From positions 6,133,556 through 6,197,555 of the forward strand of contig NC_049987.1 in the NCBI RefSeq assembly GCF_000003815.2: DNA of 64,000 bases, given 5' to 3'. The notes under the pieces were generated by a model. The model made no database searches and was not told where the DNA came from. It saw nothing but the letters and a program-made list of their open reading frames with translations. The translations under genes and the position numbers were made by a program. The DNA is from Branchiostoma floridae. Its lineage: Eukaryota; Chordata; Leptocardii; Amphioxiformes; Branchiostomatidae. The stretch's first letter is position 1. Each line of letters starts with the position of its first letter. Positions 1 to 12,499 of this stretch are shown here, piece by piece.

Positions 1-251
1 ATCTATAACACGGTGGTCATGTGACGCGCGGGGAAATTGTCTACGGTGGCACGGGAGTCATTTGCATGCATATTGGTTGCAAAGTCAACATCCCTTCGCA
101 GGGTAGTGGGGGGGGGGGGGCGGTGATGTAGCGCTTCACAGAACCTACTCCAGGGAAAAGCTCAATTTGGATGATGAGAAATGCTAATCATGTCCTTGGT
201 ACGGGGTAAGAGGGGCAGTCTGTACTACACGAGATGAGATAGAAGGTGTAC

Positions 252-373
252 CTTTGAAGTAGGGCCTGATCCGTCCGTCGTATCCTTCCAGAAGTTTGTC
301 GAGGAACTCCGTGGGCGAGGCGCCGCTCACCATGCCCGAGGAGCCCTCTCCCCCCGACTCACTCGGGCTGTTC
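252..373 (-). CDS. Glycine receptor alpha-like subunit, N-terminal extracellular exon (partial gene)
   Basis: Read on the minus strand, this 122-nt segment has a CAG acceptor just before it (position 374 side) and a GT donor just after it (position 251 side). It starts with one base completing a codon, encodes 40 residues and ends one base into the next codon. The second half reads TEFLDKLLEGYDGRIRPYFK. This matches the start of the ligand-binding domain of glycine-receptor alpha subunits (family pattern DFLDKL...YD.RIRP.FKG), including the phase-1 intron at FK|G. The first half is Ser/Gly-rich (NSPSESGGEGSSG) and is the poorly conserved mature N-terminus. These channels are pentameric chloride channels of the plasma membrane. 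All later exons lie left of the window and the signal-peptide exon lies at higher coordinates. A GABA-A or other anionic Cys-loop subunit is possible but less likely. Confidence 0.8.
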
Positions 374-3300
374 CTGTGGACGGAACGGACACCACACGTG
401 TTATAATGTACCAGGGTTAATGGCAGGTGTAGTCTAGGTTACATTAATCTCTGGGCTATTTAAAAGGACTCATATCTGTAAGAAAACACTACGAAATCTT
501 TTTCCCGTCTTCTTGCCTTCCCCCCTTCCCGGCCTCACATCATACATTTCGTATCCATGACGTAAAATTCTACTTATTAAAACACACTATATATAACAAC
601 CATTGACAACAATGCCGTTTGGTGGTTTATCTCTACGTCATTTCGTCCCCCTCCATCTTTTTTTTTAATTCAACAGCGATGCATTGATCAAATGGTAGGC
701 TAAGTAAGATCCAGGGGGCGCCCCTAACAGGGGCTCTAATCATGGCAAGAACTCGGAGGAGATGTTTGAGTGAAACAGTGGCTATTACGGAGGTGGAATC
801 GAATGTCCAGCTCCACCTACCCGTAAGCCGTTCGCAGCCATGCGAACAATCCACATATGACCAGGCCACGCAGTACATGCAGCTTGAGCTTCAGCGCCAT
901 ATTTCCCAGCCACTCCTCCGCCGGAATCTTGCTAGCGTCGGCAGGTGGTGTATCAAGAAAGTTCCCATTCCTCCCGTCCTCTCCTCATCTTACCGGTATT
1001 CCTGGGTCCGTCTGCAAAGGAAAGCGCACAAGCATTAGGGGGTGACCCTCCAGGGGGTGCAGCCGGCCCCCTACACCATGGAACGTACGGGGGGAGGGAA
1101 GAGAGTTTGGCGCGAGGCTTGATACAAGGTGCTGAGCGAAATATAAGCTTTCGACGCCCGTTCGGAGCAGCAGTATCGACCGCGTTCCGCTCCCCGGCTA
1201 AAACACGCCTCCGGTGCATCCAAATGCGAAATTCCGGCACATCCCCAGCTAGCTTCTCGCGATCCGGCGGCGCACGTACAGCCCGCAAGGTTCTCCTCAC
1301 TAGAAACCGCTTCTTTCGCCGGTATGCGGAACGCGTAGGGCCACCTTACGGCGCATCTGTAGTCTTGGCGCTCTCCGACGGCATCAGCATATTTAATAAC
1401 GCCAATGATTAATGCAATTCCGACGTATCGGTCTCATCAGCAAAGCAATCGATCCCGCCGCGATATTGCTGCGCTAGACTGTCAGTCAGTTCCGTGGCAA
1501 TTTACACCGCAATTCCCAGCCGGGGATGAAAGCCGGTGCTCTTTAGGCACAAATTGATATTTGGGAAAATTATGTGGAGGAACTGAGATAAGCCCAGTAC
1601 CGCCAGGCAGCCGACAGAGCCTCTCACTATCATGTGTCAAGTACACGGACCTTCCCGGCAGCCTCCGCGACCGAGAGGCCCAATGGGTGTTTAGAGACCC
1701 TCTCAGGGAGCGCTTTGATTAATTTACAAATTATTTTCAAAGGGAGGGCTTTCATGGGCTTTCATTGCAATATGAGGTGGCTCGCTTGACCCCAAGGAAA
1801 ATTAATGCAGCGGCATTCAATGGAAGGCAATAATATCACTACGTCATCGAAGTGGATGGCCAAGGGCTGTGTATGGAGGCGTCGGGATGGGGAGGAAGGT
1901 TTGTTGATGGAGTTTTACTTTTATTAGAGGGAGATGGAGAAAACCAGGCGAGACCACATCATCAGCAGAGCATCAACAATACACCAGATCATTTTCCACG
2001 GGAGCATTCGCGAAGCTTGCAATTTCGTGCGAAAGTTCATGAAGAAATTAATGCCGGAACGTTTTGTGAGTGATGTGTATGATCTACGATGCGAAGCCAC
2101 TGTACCAAAATCAAAATATTTCTGTCGTCAGCGTACGGAGCTGACTGCAGGGGAATGTAGTGAACACTCACAGCATACAGATAGCCTGTACTGTACAGCG
2201 GCTGGTGGAGTCAAGTGCATTTTCTATCATGGATTTGTTTTCAGTTTGATTGGGACTTTTCTGTCACACTTTCCCGGTAATGAATCAACGTGGAGGCAAT
2301 GTGGCTGGTATAACTGGCTGATGACGGTGTGACCAGAAGGCGTGTGGTCCGGGACACGAAGATGCCGGTCTGGGTCCCACACCTCCACATCGCGGGTTAA
2401 ATGATCTTAATGAGAAGTCTCATTACGTAGTTAGGACACGCGTCGCCTCTCAATTGGACTCTTCCATCACAACAGAACATTGGCACCGGCCAGGAGGTCA
2501 GCCAGTAGGGCTGGATATTTACGCGTGCATATTTCGTCAAGGCAGAAAGGTTGTGTGTATATACGCGTACAGATTACGTAAAGGCAGATATAGATGGGGA
2601 TGGATATAAGCGCACACATAAACATACAGTAGACTCGTTACACATACATGTTATTACAAAAGATGTAAAAAAAATACAAATACATAGCAGGATAAACAAA
2701 AAGACAATATAGCCGAATCCTTATAACTATTTCCGACATACCAAACTCATCTTTTATCTGCCAACATGCCCATTGTCCCGATGTTCATTAAAATCCATGT
2801 TGGGAATTCCCAGCTCTAATATAGGAGACGCGCCGTACCCGTCCCACAGGCAGGCCTGATCTGTCAGATATCCCACAGCACCATGAATACTTTATCGACA
2901 CGACAAAAGTACATGGCCGGTTATGTATGGTCTTCTAGAACTATAAACACGCACAATGAACTACAGCCAAGCCGTTAACCTGCCGTACAAGCTGAAAGCC
3001 GTTCCTAGAATGTTCTCAAACATATTTGCTGATATATATGTCTTATATCATAGATGGCAGGAAATACTTGCTGAAGTAAAATCATCATGTTACAACTCAT
3101 TGCAAAAACGAGATAATGCTTTATGATACTCACTAGATTGTTTATACTGTTATATTATATTACATTAGTTGTTAGTTATTTGTATTAGTATATAGTTGTT
3201 CACATTGCCATACATTGTAACTGTTACAATTGTTGCGCAATAAAGTTATTCTGTTAGCAAAAATGTGAGTAACCATTGTTAAACGTGTTAACCTCCCTAC

Positions 3301-4618
3301 ACACTGTAAAAAGTGTCTCCCTACAAAGCACAGTTGAATTTACCTAGAGTATTCACGATGTTGAATTCTCTTGGCGAACCTGCCAATGCAAAAGTGAAGA
3401 CATAGGAATTTCACTATCCATAGATAATTGGGGTTACTACACACGGTTACATATGTGTGCATTTCTTCACTGTACATATCATACTTGCTTATCGTATATA
3501 TTGGCATATATATGGTAATGTCTATATTGTCGGCTTGGGGGGGCTATCGCCTGTCGATCTGTCAGTCTTTCCAATGTACCCTAGGGCATTTATCATCATT
3601 GGAAACCAACAGCATAATAACGCGTTTTGTGCTGGAATGAAAATTCCTGGTAATAAACCACCCATAGCTTACCCGAACTAACCTTACAAGTACTAACTGC
3701 ATACACCTTTGGTCTTCATTAAGACAAAGAAATATACGAAAGTGGGTTATAGTTTAAACGTGGAAATCTGAATTCGAGGAAAACTACGATCATAAGCTTA
3801 TATATGTCCAAATGGCCATTATACATGAAAAATGAATCTGTTAGCGTTTTCCTATGGTATGTTGTCTTTTCAGTGACGCTTTTACATTTGCATGATACTT
3901 CAATTATGAAGTCAAGGACTACACAATTTTAATTTAGGTCGCAGCGACATTACCATTTGCTAGAATGGGGGCCTTGAGGATTAGCTACCAATGTGTGTTC
4001 ACAGTCATATAGCTGTACCCGCGGCTGCTGCCTGGCCGGTGTGCCGGTGTGTATGACACCCGATTGGCACCCCATGCAGTCTGTAATGAGGCCCCTTTCT
4101 CTTGCTATGCGTCTTGAGATCTCGCCAGGGTTCTCACTGTTCTACCCGCTATCTCATCTAGTTTGCCATGAATGTTAAACGTTTATTTTCTGTTTGGTGG
4201 TATCTGAGACATGCTTTTATATGTAAAGCTACATGTATTTTAAGGGCAAAGCAATTGCAGACATCGCAACGTACATGACGTCATATCGTCGGTAGCTTAA
4301 GTAAGAATACTAGTTCCTGATTAAATGGCTCTTGTGGCATAGTTTATATGACTCTTTTTATACGCATGAGCGATGACTCCCTAGGGTTTTGGCTTGCGCG
4401 ACGGAGATATCCCATTAATACGTTTTAATTGCACAAGAATTCGTACGGACGGCATTAAAATGAGTTACAGTCGCTGCAAAAGAATGCACTCGCACAACTG
4501 AGTGGGGGTTTTAAGTAATACTGCTCTACTTGAAATGCTTGTTGTTGACATCCTTGCCTTTCAGTGCATGCAAGTATTGACACCTTTATGCTATTTGCGC
4601 TATTTGTTCAAAAATGCA
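374..4618. other. Non-coding stretch left of the first minisatellite
   Basis: This is the presumed upstream intron or flank of the receptor gene. No ORF here has a recognisable family or a convincing pair of splice sites. Positions 950-1400 are GC-rich and open in several frames, without domain similarity. A retroposon 3' end is annotated separately near 3120-3255. Confidence 0.5.
3120..3260 (+). mobile_element. Retroposon (LINE-type) 3' end
   Basis: The segment ends with attgttgcgcaataaagtta, a 3'-end/polyadenylation-like motif. The same motif occurs in opposite orientation near 35200-35250 (ttgttgtgcaataaagttat when reversed). Two dispersed copies of one 3' end with different flanks indicate a retroposed element. 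No reverse-transcriptase ORF is present, so this is only the 3' tail. Confidence 0.4.
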
Positions 4619-4621
4619 GTA

Positions 4622-5310
4622 CAGTCAACCCTATACTAGTGACCAAGAAAACCACCTAGCCATTTTATATAGTCAAACTGTGTCAGTGTCCACCTGTGCA
4701 TAAGGACCACCTGGTCATGATATACATTAAAACTGCACAAGTGCCCACTCCTGCGTAAGGGTCACCTGGTCATTGTATGCAAACAAACATGTGCTACTAT
4801 TGACCACTTCTGTACGGACCATCTGGTATACAGTCAAACCTCTGCATAAGGACCACCTGGCTCATATACAGCCCTATCTGTACTACTGTTGCCCACTTTT
4901 GCATAAGGACCACCTGCCCATTGATGTGCAAACAAACCTGCACCAGTGACCATCTCTGCATAAAGACCACCTGACCATTATGATACCTGCAATAGTGACC
5001 ACCTTTTCATAGGAACCACCTGTCCATTGATATATAGTGAAACCTGCACCAGACATCTGCATAAGGACCACCTGTCTATTATGACACCTGCAATAGTGAC
5101 CATCTCTGCATAGGAACGACCTGCCCATTGATATTCAGCAAAACCTGAAGTAGTGACCACCTCTGCATGAGGACCACCTGACAATTGACATACAATAAAA
5201 CCTGCAGTAGTGACCACCACTGTATAATGACCACCTGACCATTAATCAATATATACAGCTAAATTCGTACAAGTGCCTCTGTTTAAGGACGACCTGGTAA
5301 TTGTAACCAT
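4622..5310. repeat. Degenerate minisatellite, ~50-60 bp unit, pogo-like end motif
   Basis: About twelve head-to-tail copies are built on taaggaccacctg ... cattgat ... aaacctgca ... agtgaccacctctgca. The aggaccacctg core recurs near 4702, 4849, 4906, 4963, 5064, 5171, 5228 and 5285. The array opens with TA then cagtcaaccctatac at 4622. This resembles the CAGTcaaacct terminus of pogo/Tigger-type elements, so the array may be an expanded sub-terminal region of such an element (inference). The minus-strand ORFs here (for example 4883-5220) are repeat translations, not genes. Confidence 0.75.
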
Positions 5311-5947
5311 TTTTGTGTTGTCCCTAGAGCTAGGCTTTCCCAAGAACCTAAACATTAAGAATCCTGTCGACAGTGGCTGACATATATTTGAGGTCACTTG
5401 GGCGCTTTTGCTCCTACTATATGTAGTTAAGCGGTCTTTTTGGATTTGCTTATCATCATCAACCGACATAGAGAGTGTTAGACAGGGAGCTTAGAAACTA
5501 TCCGTGCCTATATGTTTATCTTTAGGAACTGCCAATCATGCTTGAAATGATTGGGCTTGGCTGGTCAATACGAGAATGCCGACCTACCGACGATAGTATC
5601 TGTTGAGAACCGTCAAATTATCACCGACAAATGACGCTAATGGATGGGAAGCAGTGGCGAAATGTAAATGTACCAATGGTGGTAACACCCTCGGATGACG
5701 ATCAAATTATCACGGACAAATTACTGATTTAAACCGGTAGCGCCCTGCGACTCTGACAGCCCTTTTAAGGACCAGGATTTTACAAAACACCAATGGGCAC
5801 ATAGCCTATGGCTAATTCCCATTCGTACGAGAGAACCAAAGTATGTTTTTCTATGGTTTTGATGGTGGATTGTATGCCATAGATGATTTTGTGGTCACGT
5901 GTATGTGGTCATGTGCCTCCGCCCCATCCAAGACTCGCAGGGTTGGG

Positions 5948-6152
5948 AGTTTGCCGTGAAAAGGGAGTTTGCAGTTTGCCGTGAAAAGGGAGTTTGCAGT
6001 TTGCCGTGAAAAAGGGAGTTTGCAGTTTGCCGTGAAAAGGGAGTTTGCAGTTTGCCGTGAAAAGGGAGTTTGCAGTTTGCCGTGAAAAGGGAGTTTGCAG
6101 TTTGCCGTGAAAAGGGAGTTGCAGTTTGCCGTAGAAAAGAGTTTGCCTAGAA
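5948..6152. repeat. Minisatellite, 25-bp unit, about 8 copies
   Basis: The unit agtttgccgtgaaaagggag + tttgc is repeated head to tail with almost no divergence. One copy carries an extra A and the last copies decay. There are no spacers, so it is not a CRISPR-like array. The high identity indicates recent expansion. Confidence 0.9.
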
Positions 6153-6443
6153 AGGTTTGTGAAAGAGAGGTCCGTACCTTCTACGGAAAACTACTTCTTT
6201 TAGACAGACCCTCTGAGGCAAACTCCTTAGGTGTTTGATTATTTATATTTTTATTCCAAATATGTGCTGTAAACTTTTTTAACATTTCATATGTCATAAC
6301 ACACATCAAGGATTACAACTTCACTACTCATGAACAGTATAATACTACATCAGCCCTATGTAGATCAGCCCTATGGCAGCTATATCATTGCAGATGTATG
6401 CATGTATCAGCAATAAAGATATACTGTACTACAAACGTACTTT

Positions 6444-6496
6444 ATCCGGTCGTGACTAGCCTAGTGGTGGTAGATTTCATCATATCATGACCGGAT
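6444..6496. repeat. Short inverted repeat
   Basis: The arms atccggtcgtga (6444-6455) and tcatgaccggat (6485-6496) pair at 11 of 12 positions around a 29-nt loop. This may be a short foldback element remnant. Confidence 0.4.
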
Positions 6497-7460
6497 CTGC
6501 CCCCACTGATTTAACATGATTAGGTGTAAAGCACTAATGACATTATATATTGTCGGCTATTACGGCTTATGGCAAACTAGACGGCGACAGAAAGTAACTA
6601 TGATTGACATGATCATTACGCCCCAATGAATTCAAGGCAGCTGACACACACAGGTTCTGACATCTTTTCAAGTTGGGCCATATATATAACAACCTCATTT
6701 TCCAGGATAGTAAGCTACCAACATGACGAAACTATGCAAGGATGATAGACATGTAATTGTGTCTACAAATGCCAATCAAAATATGTTGATGGAAGAAAAA
6801 AGGGCTTCGATCAAGCGTTGAGGAATATGGCAAAATTGATCTGGCTACTTTCAAATACTGGCTGACTACTTACTTCGTTATCGACATTTTCTGCCAATTT
6901 TCCGTGCTACGTATACAAACCTAATACCCTCGATGTCTTTGTCGGTCAAGATTTCCCTTCAACTACTACATCAGCTGCCTGCTATTGTCTTTGTACAATG
7001 TCGATGATATTTCATTTTATTATTTGCCACAATTCTATATGTATCTCATTTTCGCCCCCAAATGCCACTTAGGGTATTCCAAAAAAATCTCCGGAAACCG
7101 CAGACTAAGGGATAGCGAATTTGACGTTAGATTGATGACTGGAGTCGACTATCCTTTAACCACAGTGATGAAATCTACCTGCATTGCTACTCATTTATTC
7201 TTACCTACAAATGTTGTTTCATGATCGTATCCTACAAGCCTCAATATGGTTTATTGCAATATTGTGTAAACATAACGTTCGTAATGTCCTTTACCGGTAT
7301 CCGCTGGATTCTGTGATCGGGATATTTGATACGGCTAGATGAGGGAAGACCACGGAATGCAGCTTAACACACGTGAGGTAAGTATGATCAGAGGAATTAT
7401 GGACTTATTACAGACTATTATACGATTATAGCCTTAATACCTATTAGGTTTTGTCAAAGG

Positions 7461-7501
7461 GCGTTCCTGGAATGGAATGCTGGAAGCCATTCCAGGAACG
7501 C
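7461..7501. repeat. Perfect 15-bp stem-loop
   Basis: The left arm gcgttcctggaatgg (7461-7475) and right arm ccattccaggaacgc (7487-7501) are exact reverse complements around an 11-nt loop. A related piece (ccaggaatg) follows at about 7513. It could be a small foldback or, if transcribed, a hairpin. No precursor context was recognised. Confidence 0.7.
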
Positions 7502-7544
7502 TGAAATTCCCTCCAGGAATGAACCGGGACGTCTATTTACTGAA

Positions 7545-7990
7545 ATGCCAGGGATATATTTACTGATATGAGCGATGCTATTTCGCCACAGCCGATGCCA
7601 TGGGGTTGATTTTACCATTGTTAAGATTAAACGATGACCCATATATGTTGAATAGAAAAAATATTTGCTAATTTGTCAGTGGTATATAATCTGATACGGA
7701 ATGAAAACATTTTCCAATAGTTATTCATTTATTGATATTATAGGGTTATATTTGTTGATATCGCAGGGATATATTCACTTATGTCAAAGGGATATATTTG
7801 CTTATATCACACGGAAATGTTTGCTAAAGATATGACCGACATGGAAGTACGACATGACAGGGAAATATATGCTTATATTGAAGAGATATATTCGCTGATA
7901 TTAGAAGCAAGTATTTGCAGGGAAATATGAAGATATTTGCTAATATCGCAGCGAAATGTGTATATTAATATGTCAGAGAACGTGCTACTA
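7545..7990. repeat. Degenerate AT-rich tandem repeat, ~30-bp unit
   Basis: Variants of gggatatatttgctgatatc recur about every 30 bp with heavy divergence (for example near 7551, 7770, 7790, 7860, 7935). The divergence indicates an old array. No coding signal. Confidence 0.65.
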
Positions 7991-8179
7991 ATACTGTAGG
8001 ACTACTAGGAGTGTATTTGTTGATTTGTGAGCATCACCCCAGCTATCTGCCAGCATAATACAAATATGGTAATCTCCAGGCGTATTCAGATAGAGGTTCT
8101 TTGGCAACATTGACCTAATTCTGACGGGGTGTTGACAGGTCTGATTAATTATAGGCGGCATCTGGTGACCAATCATGAC

Positions 8180-11100
8180 TGAAGTAAGCCTCGTGGACTT
8201 CCATATTGTATAATCATTTTATGATTGTTGCTATGATGTGGTCTATTAGTACAGAATTGACGCCGTGTCTTTTTGTTGACGATTGTGATTGTATCATTTT
8301 TGTTGTGTGATTGTAAATGACTTTTGCCATCACGTGTTGATACTGTACTGCAACGCGCAACTGCAGATTTGGATTTATTCGAAAATTAGTCAATTTGAAA
8401 TCAAAGTTTTGTAACGAAAATGTAATTGATCTTCAACTATGAATGTCCTTTCTTTTTGAAAGCTGATTTCAGGCTTTCTGTTTGACTTCGCATTATTTGA
8501 AAATGTTTGTGACATACTTTAAACATACAGATACGATACAAATATCCTCCCTTTACGCACAGAGAGGAGGAGAAAGAGAAAAGGATTACTGTGCTGCTCT
8601 ACAGATAATCCTGAATAGAATGATTCTCGTAATCCCTAAACTACCCTCCAAATAAATTACAGCCAAGTTTAACATATCATATATCGAACAACCATTGAAC
8701 AAACTTCAAAAGGAGCGGTTAACGAAATACTGTATCGATCTTAAAAATAACTTTACAATGTGTTTCTTGACACTTGTTTGTCACCGTATACCTTAGTAAC
8801 ATTATTATTCACTTGATTTGGGTCAACAATTGACTTTTGATCTCTAGTAATCATCCGATTGGAACAGTGTCCTAAAAATATGGGTAATGATGCCGAGGGC
8901 TGATCTTATAGATAATATGTGCAGCGTATGTGTGAATACTTGTTCTTCAATTATCAGCCTTGATAAATCATTCTCTTCTTGTTTAGAGCTAAAACAATCG
9001 ATCTAGATATTGAGCAATTATCCCTGGGCAATAGTAACACATACTTCAGGTCACCATTCCCATCATGTATCGCACAATGGTCTCAGCATGGGGGGAAACT
9101 GTTAGATTATGAATATTCAATTTCCTTGTTGATTTGATTTCCAAAAACCAAATATGGTTGATTTTGTTTTCATAAAAAGGGGGCTTTTAGAAAATAACAT
9201 CCACGTCATTTGAGCGGTCATTGGGCGGATTGAGCGTTCATTTAACAATGTGCTGCCCGAAAGAAGCCAAGCTGCAGGGACGCTTTAAGCCAACAATAGT
9301 GTAAAAAAAAGAGCCCCGGTGCAGTATGAAAGAATTATGCTAGGGGTACCAAAATGAAAGTTCAGTTTCAGTACCCATTAACATACTTAATATCAATCCG
9401 TCCTTAGCTTTTTTTTAGTTATGCTGAACAAACTAGACACACAAACGTCGATCCGGAAACAAAGCCTTCGTGGTGAAGATAATGGATGGGGGACATTTAG
9501 AACGAGCCTTTTCCCGGAATCGAAAGGTGTGCAATACAAGACACTGCCGACCGGAGCGGCCAAGAAACCAAAGCCAACGCCACGGAGGCACAGGTGTAGC
9601 TTCCCTGATGCAATTACTTTTACCTCACCATCGATGCCAACACCTTTAATGACCCCGAAAGAGGAAGAATTATCGCCCCACCTTTTTAACTTCCGAAATT
9701 AATAGTGACCCTTAACCCTATTCTAAAAGCCTCAATTTCGATGCCTGTGTGAATCAATCAAAGCGTTCTTGGCTGCGCGGGTCGATTCGGGCTGCGACCC
9801 TTTTGTTAAAACAACAGGCGATTTATTGTGATTGTTACTTGGTGCACATACTACCTGGTACTCGTCCAGTTCCTTCTGTCTGTAGGTTCATACATGTACC
9901 TTCTTCAACTTCCCGTAGCAAGCATGTTTAAGGTCGGATGTTGCCGAACAGATAGCGACGATGATGCAGAATACACGAACGGGTTTTCATGTCTTTCCCT
10001 TCCACCTTACATATCAGCATAGATCCACCTTAGTTTGAGAAAGGCACCTGGCGAGGAGCGCATTAACCTGTGCGGAATAAATGTCCGCATGGCCGGTTCT
10101 GCATTCATCACTTTGGTTAATTCGTGACTACCGCATTCCGGCCACGTTCCGTCCGGCACTTATCATAAATGGCCGCTTGTCGGAGGAAATCCGATCTCAG
10201 GTCGAGCTCAAACGGGATAATGGCTTCACCCGCTGTTTGGGAAACAATATACGGACCGGGCAACCGGATTCTACAGGTTAATATGCTCTCATTTCAAGCT
10301 TTGCCTTGGCGCTGCGATGCTGCAGATGCTGCGGCTCAAACACAGCGATTACCTTCAAAACCGCTTCTCATTATGATTGAAAGCACCGCGCCCCGAACGG
10401 ATAATAGTCCTCGGTAAGCTCCCAGCTACACCACCTGGCAGTTTAATTATTCAGAAAGATTCGCCTGATTACCTTATCTTTTACACCATATGTCAACACT
10501 CCGTAATAGAGCATTTACATGCAGACTCGCGGAGAGCAAAGACCTTTTACTGATATTGCCGTAGATTTGCCCGTAGTGGTTAGTGACTATTTCCAGTCGA
10601 ACCGGGCGAGATTTAATGGACAAGGATGTGCAGGCCATCGTCTCCCGGATGATTCCCGTCATTACTTCTTGGTGAAATGCTCGAAAGGCGTGACTGAGTT
10701 ATCCTTCAGCCGTGGCGTGATGGAAAAGTGGAAACGTTACGTGGAAACGGCGCGCGCATTACGTATTCACGGCTCGCATTAACGTGTTCATTCGGCTGGT
10801 AATGGCGGCTTTAATCTTACACATGAACATGTTTATGACACATTTTAGAACAGGTTGATGTTCCTCATTACGCGGCATGGAAAAGCAATAACGTATGATT
10901 GACGTTTATGAAGCACGACGTTTCCCTGCTGCGCGTTTTCAGCGAATTGATATTGTATTTTCCTGGAAAAAGCACACCTTGAACTACAAACTCTATAGTA
11001 GAATTTGATAATACTTTGTGCAAGGGCATTCAATTGTGCATTTTTGTGGTATGATTTCAGACACACTCTATGAAACTGAGTGTTATATAATAGATACCTG

Positions 11101-11990
11101 ACTATCATATTCTGAAAGACTTTATACTACAATAGCTATATCCTCCAGTCTAATACCACACCCGTACTGTAGTATTCAGACGAGGGTGACATTGCTAAGT
11201 ACAGATCAAAAGTATCTTCTTGCGTAAGGCAACGAAAGGCAATCCTTTATAAAGAGACACTTTTCTTTTTGAAAGTGTAACTTGTAATAGCAACTGTTTT
11301 TCTGACGTTTTTTCCCTTTGGACCAAGAAATTGAAGCTAAATCAAATCGGTGTCAGTAAGGAGTATCAGAGCTGTGTACTCTCTTGATGAAGTGATTGTT
11401 CCATTTTTATTTTGAACATAAACGTCATGAATTATTCTTTGTTCGCCGGTAGAACAACTATGTCCCTACTGTCGGTTCGGTTGTGTGGGTGCCAATGAAT
11501 TTTTGAGAGTCCATCGAATTGTCAGATCACAGAACGAGATAGGTCGGGCCTGGCGTTCCTATCCGAAATATGCCTCAAGATTGCTTACTCGCCCAATCAT
11601 AGCGGCAAGTTCGTGTTATCAACGGAAACCCCAATGGCGCCACGGACACCCTGGAGGGTGGAGTCTATTATTCACGCAATGTGCTTCTCTCTCACGAAGT
11701 TCGTACATCTTTCAGCTGGGGAGTTATGACTGCACTCCCGCGTGCTTACCAAGGAGAGGTGCAAATGGCGCGGACTTTGCCGAACTCTCGTCGACCCCAA
11801 ACGAAACTCGGTATAATAACAGAAAATGTCAAATGTCAGTCCCTATCAGCGGCGAGGTTAGTCATTTACCAACCTGCCCCAAGCGCCGTCCCGCCCCGGT
11901 ATTCCCGGAGACGTGCCGTTTGTCATGCCCGCTTCTCCGCTTCCTGGAAGACTACGCTAAAAGTCCTGCTGTCGGGCCTGTCAGGTTTCA
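8180..11990. other. Mostly unique non-coding sequence
   Basis: No family-level coding match is seen. ORFs at 9421-9702 (Lys/Pro-rich, ends in a stop) and 11485-12057 lack recognisable domains and clear splice context. The second one runs into the tandem duplication that follows. Confidence 0.4.
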
Positions 11991-11994
11991 TTTT

Positions 11995-12260
11995 CAACCA
12001 CGGTACAGAGCTTTCCTCAACGAGATGAGAAATGTCAGTCAGGTTCAAGGTAAATAAATATGCAAAGGTAGAACTAGAACCGGGTAGATACAATGTTTAT
12101 ATTTCAATATGCGGGAAATTTTGTATCATGTGCGTCTTTTATTTGTTCCAACCACAGTAGAGAACTTTCCTCAACGAGATGAAAAATGTCACTCAGGTTC
12201 AAGGTAAATATGCACGGGTAGAATTAGAACTGGGAAGATACAATATTCTTACCTTCGCCA
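11995..12260. repeat. Tandem duplication, 154-bp unit (two copies)
   Basis: Copy 1 begins caaccacggtacagagc at 11995 and copy 2 begins caaccacagtagagaac at 12149, offset 154 bp. Both share tttcctcaacgagatga and caggttcaaggtaaata. A third copy of the unit's end (tttcaatatgcgagaaattt) appears near 12443, after about 180 bp of unrelated repeat. The array therefore appears to have been split by an insertion. Confidence 0.75.
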
Positions 12261-12440
12261 GAATGGCAAGGTTATGTTTTAGGCGAGTGCGTCTGTCTGT
12301 TAACAGCATAACTCGAGAAGCCTTGGATGGATCCTGATGATATTTGTTAGGTTGGTAGGGGTCATAAAAACAAAGGTCAAGTTTGATAATAGGCCCCCTA
12401 GTGTCTTACTAAGGTACTGCAACTATTTTTGATATCTCGT
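12250..12440 (+). mobile_element. Dispersed repeat inserted in the 154-bp array
   Basis: The sequence from ccttcgccagaatggcaagg to tttttgatatctcg separates the second copy from the third partial copy of the 154-bp unit. Its right part (ccctagtgtcttactaaggtac ... gatatctcg) has a reverse-oriented relative at 41875-41945. Dispersed copies plus interruption of an array support a mobile repeat. The class is not known to me. Confidence 0.5.
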
Positions 12441-12499
12441 TTTCAATATGCGAGAAATTTTGCATCAGGTGCGTCTTTATTTGTTTGTATACCTCACTT

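Noticed and set aside
5948-6152. Regular short repeats resembling a CRISPR array
   Set aside because: Units are directly adjacent with no spacers, in a eukaryotic genome: a minisatellite.
11485-12057. 190-codon plus-strand ORF, the longest in the window
   Set aside because: No recognisable domain, no promoter or splice context, overlapping ORF in another frame, and its end lies inside a tandem duplication.
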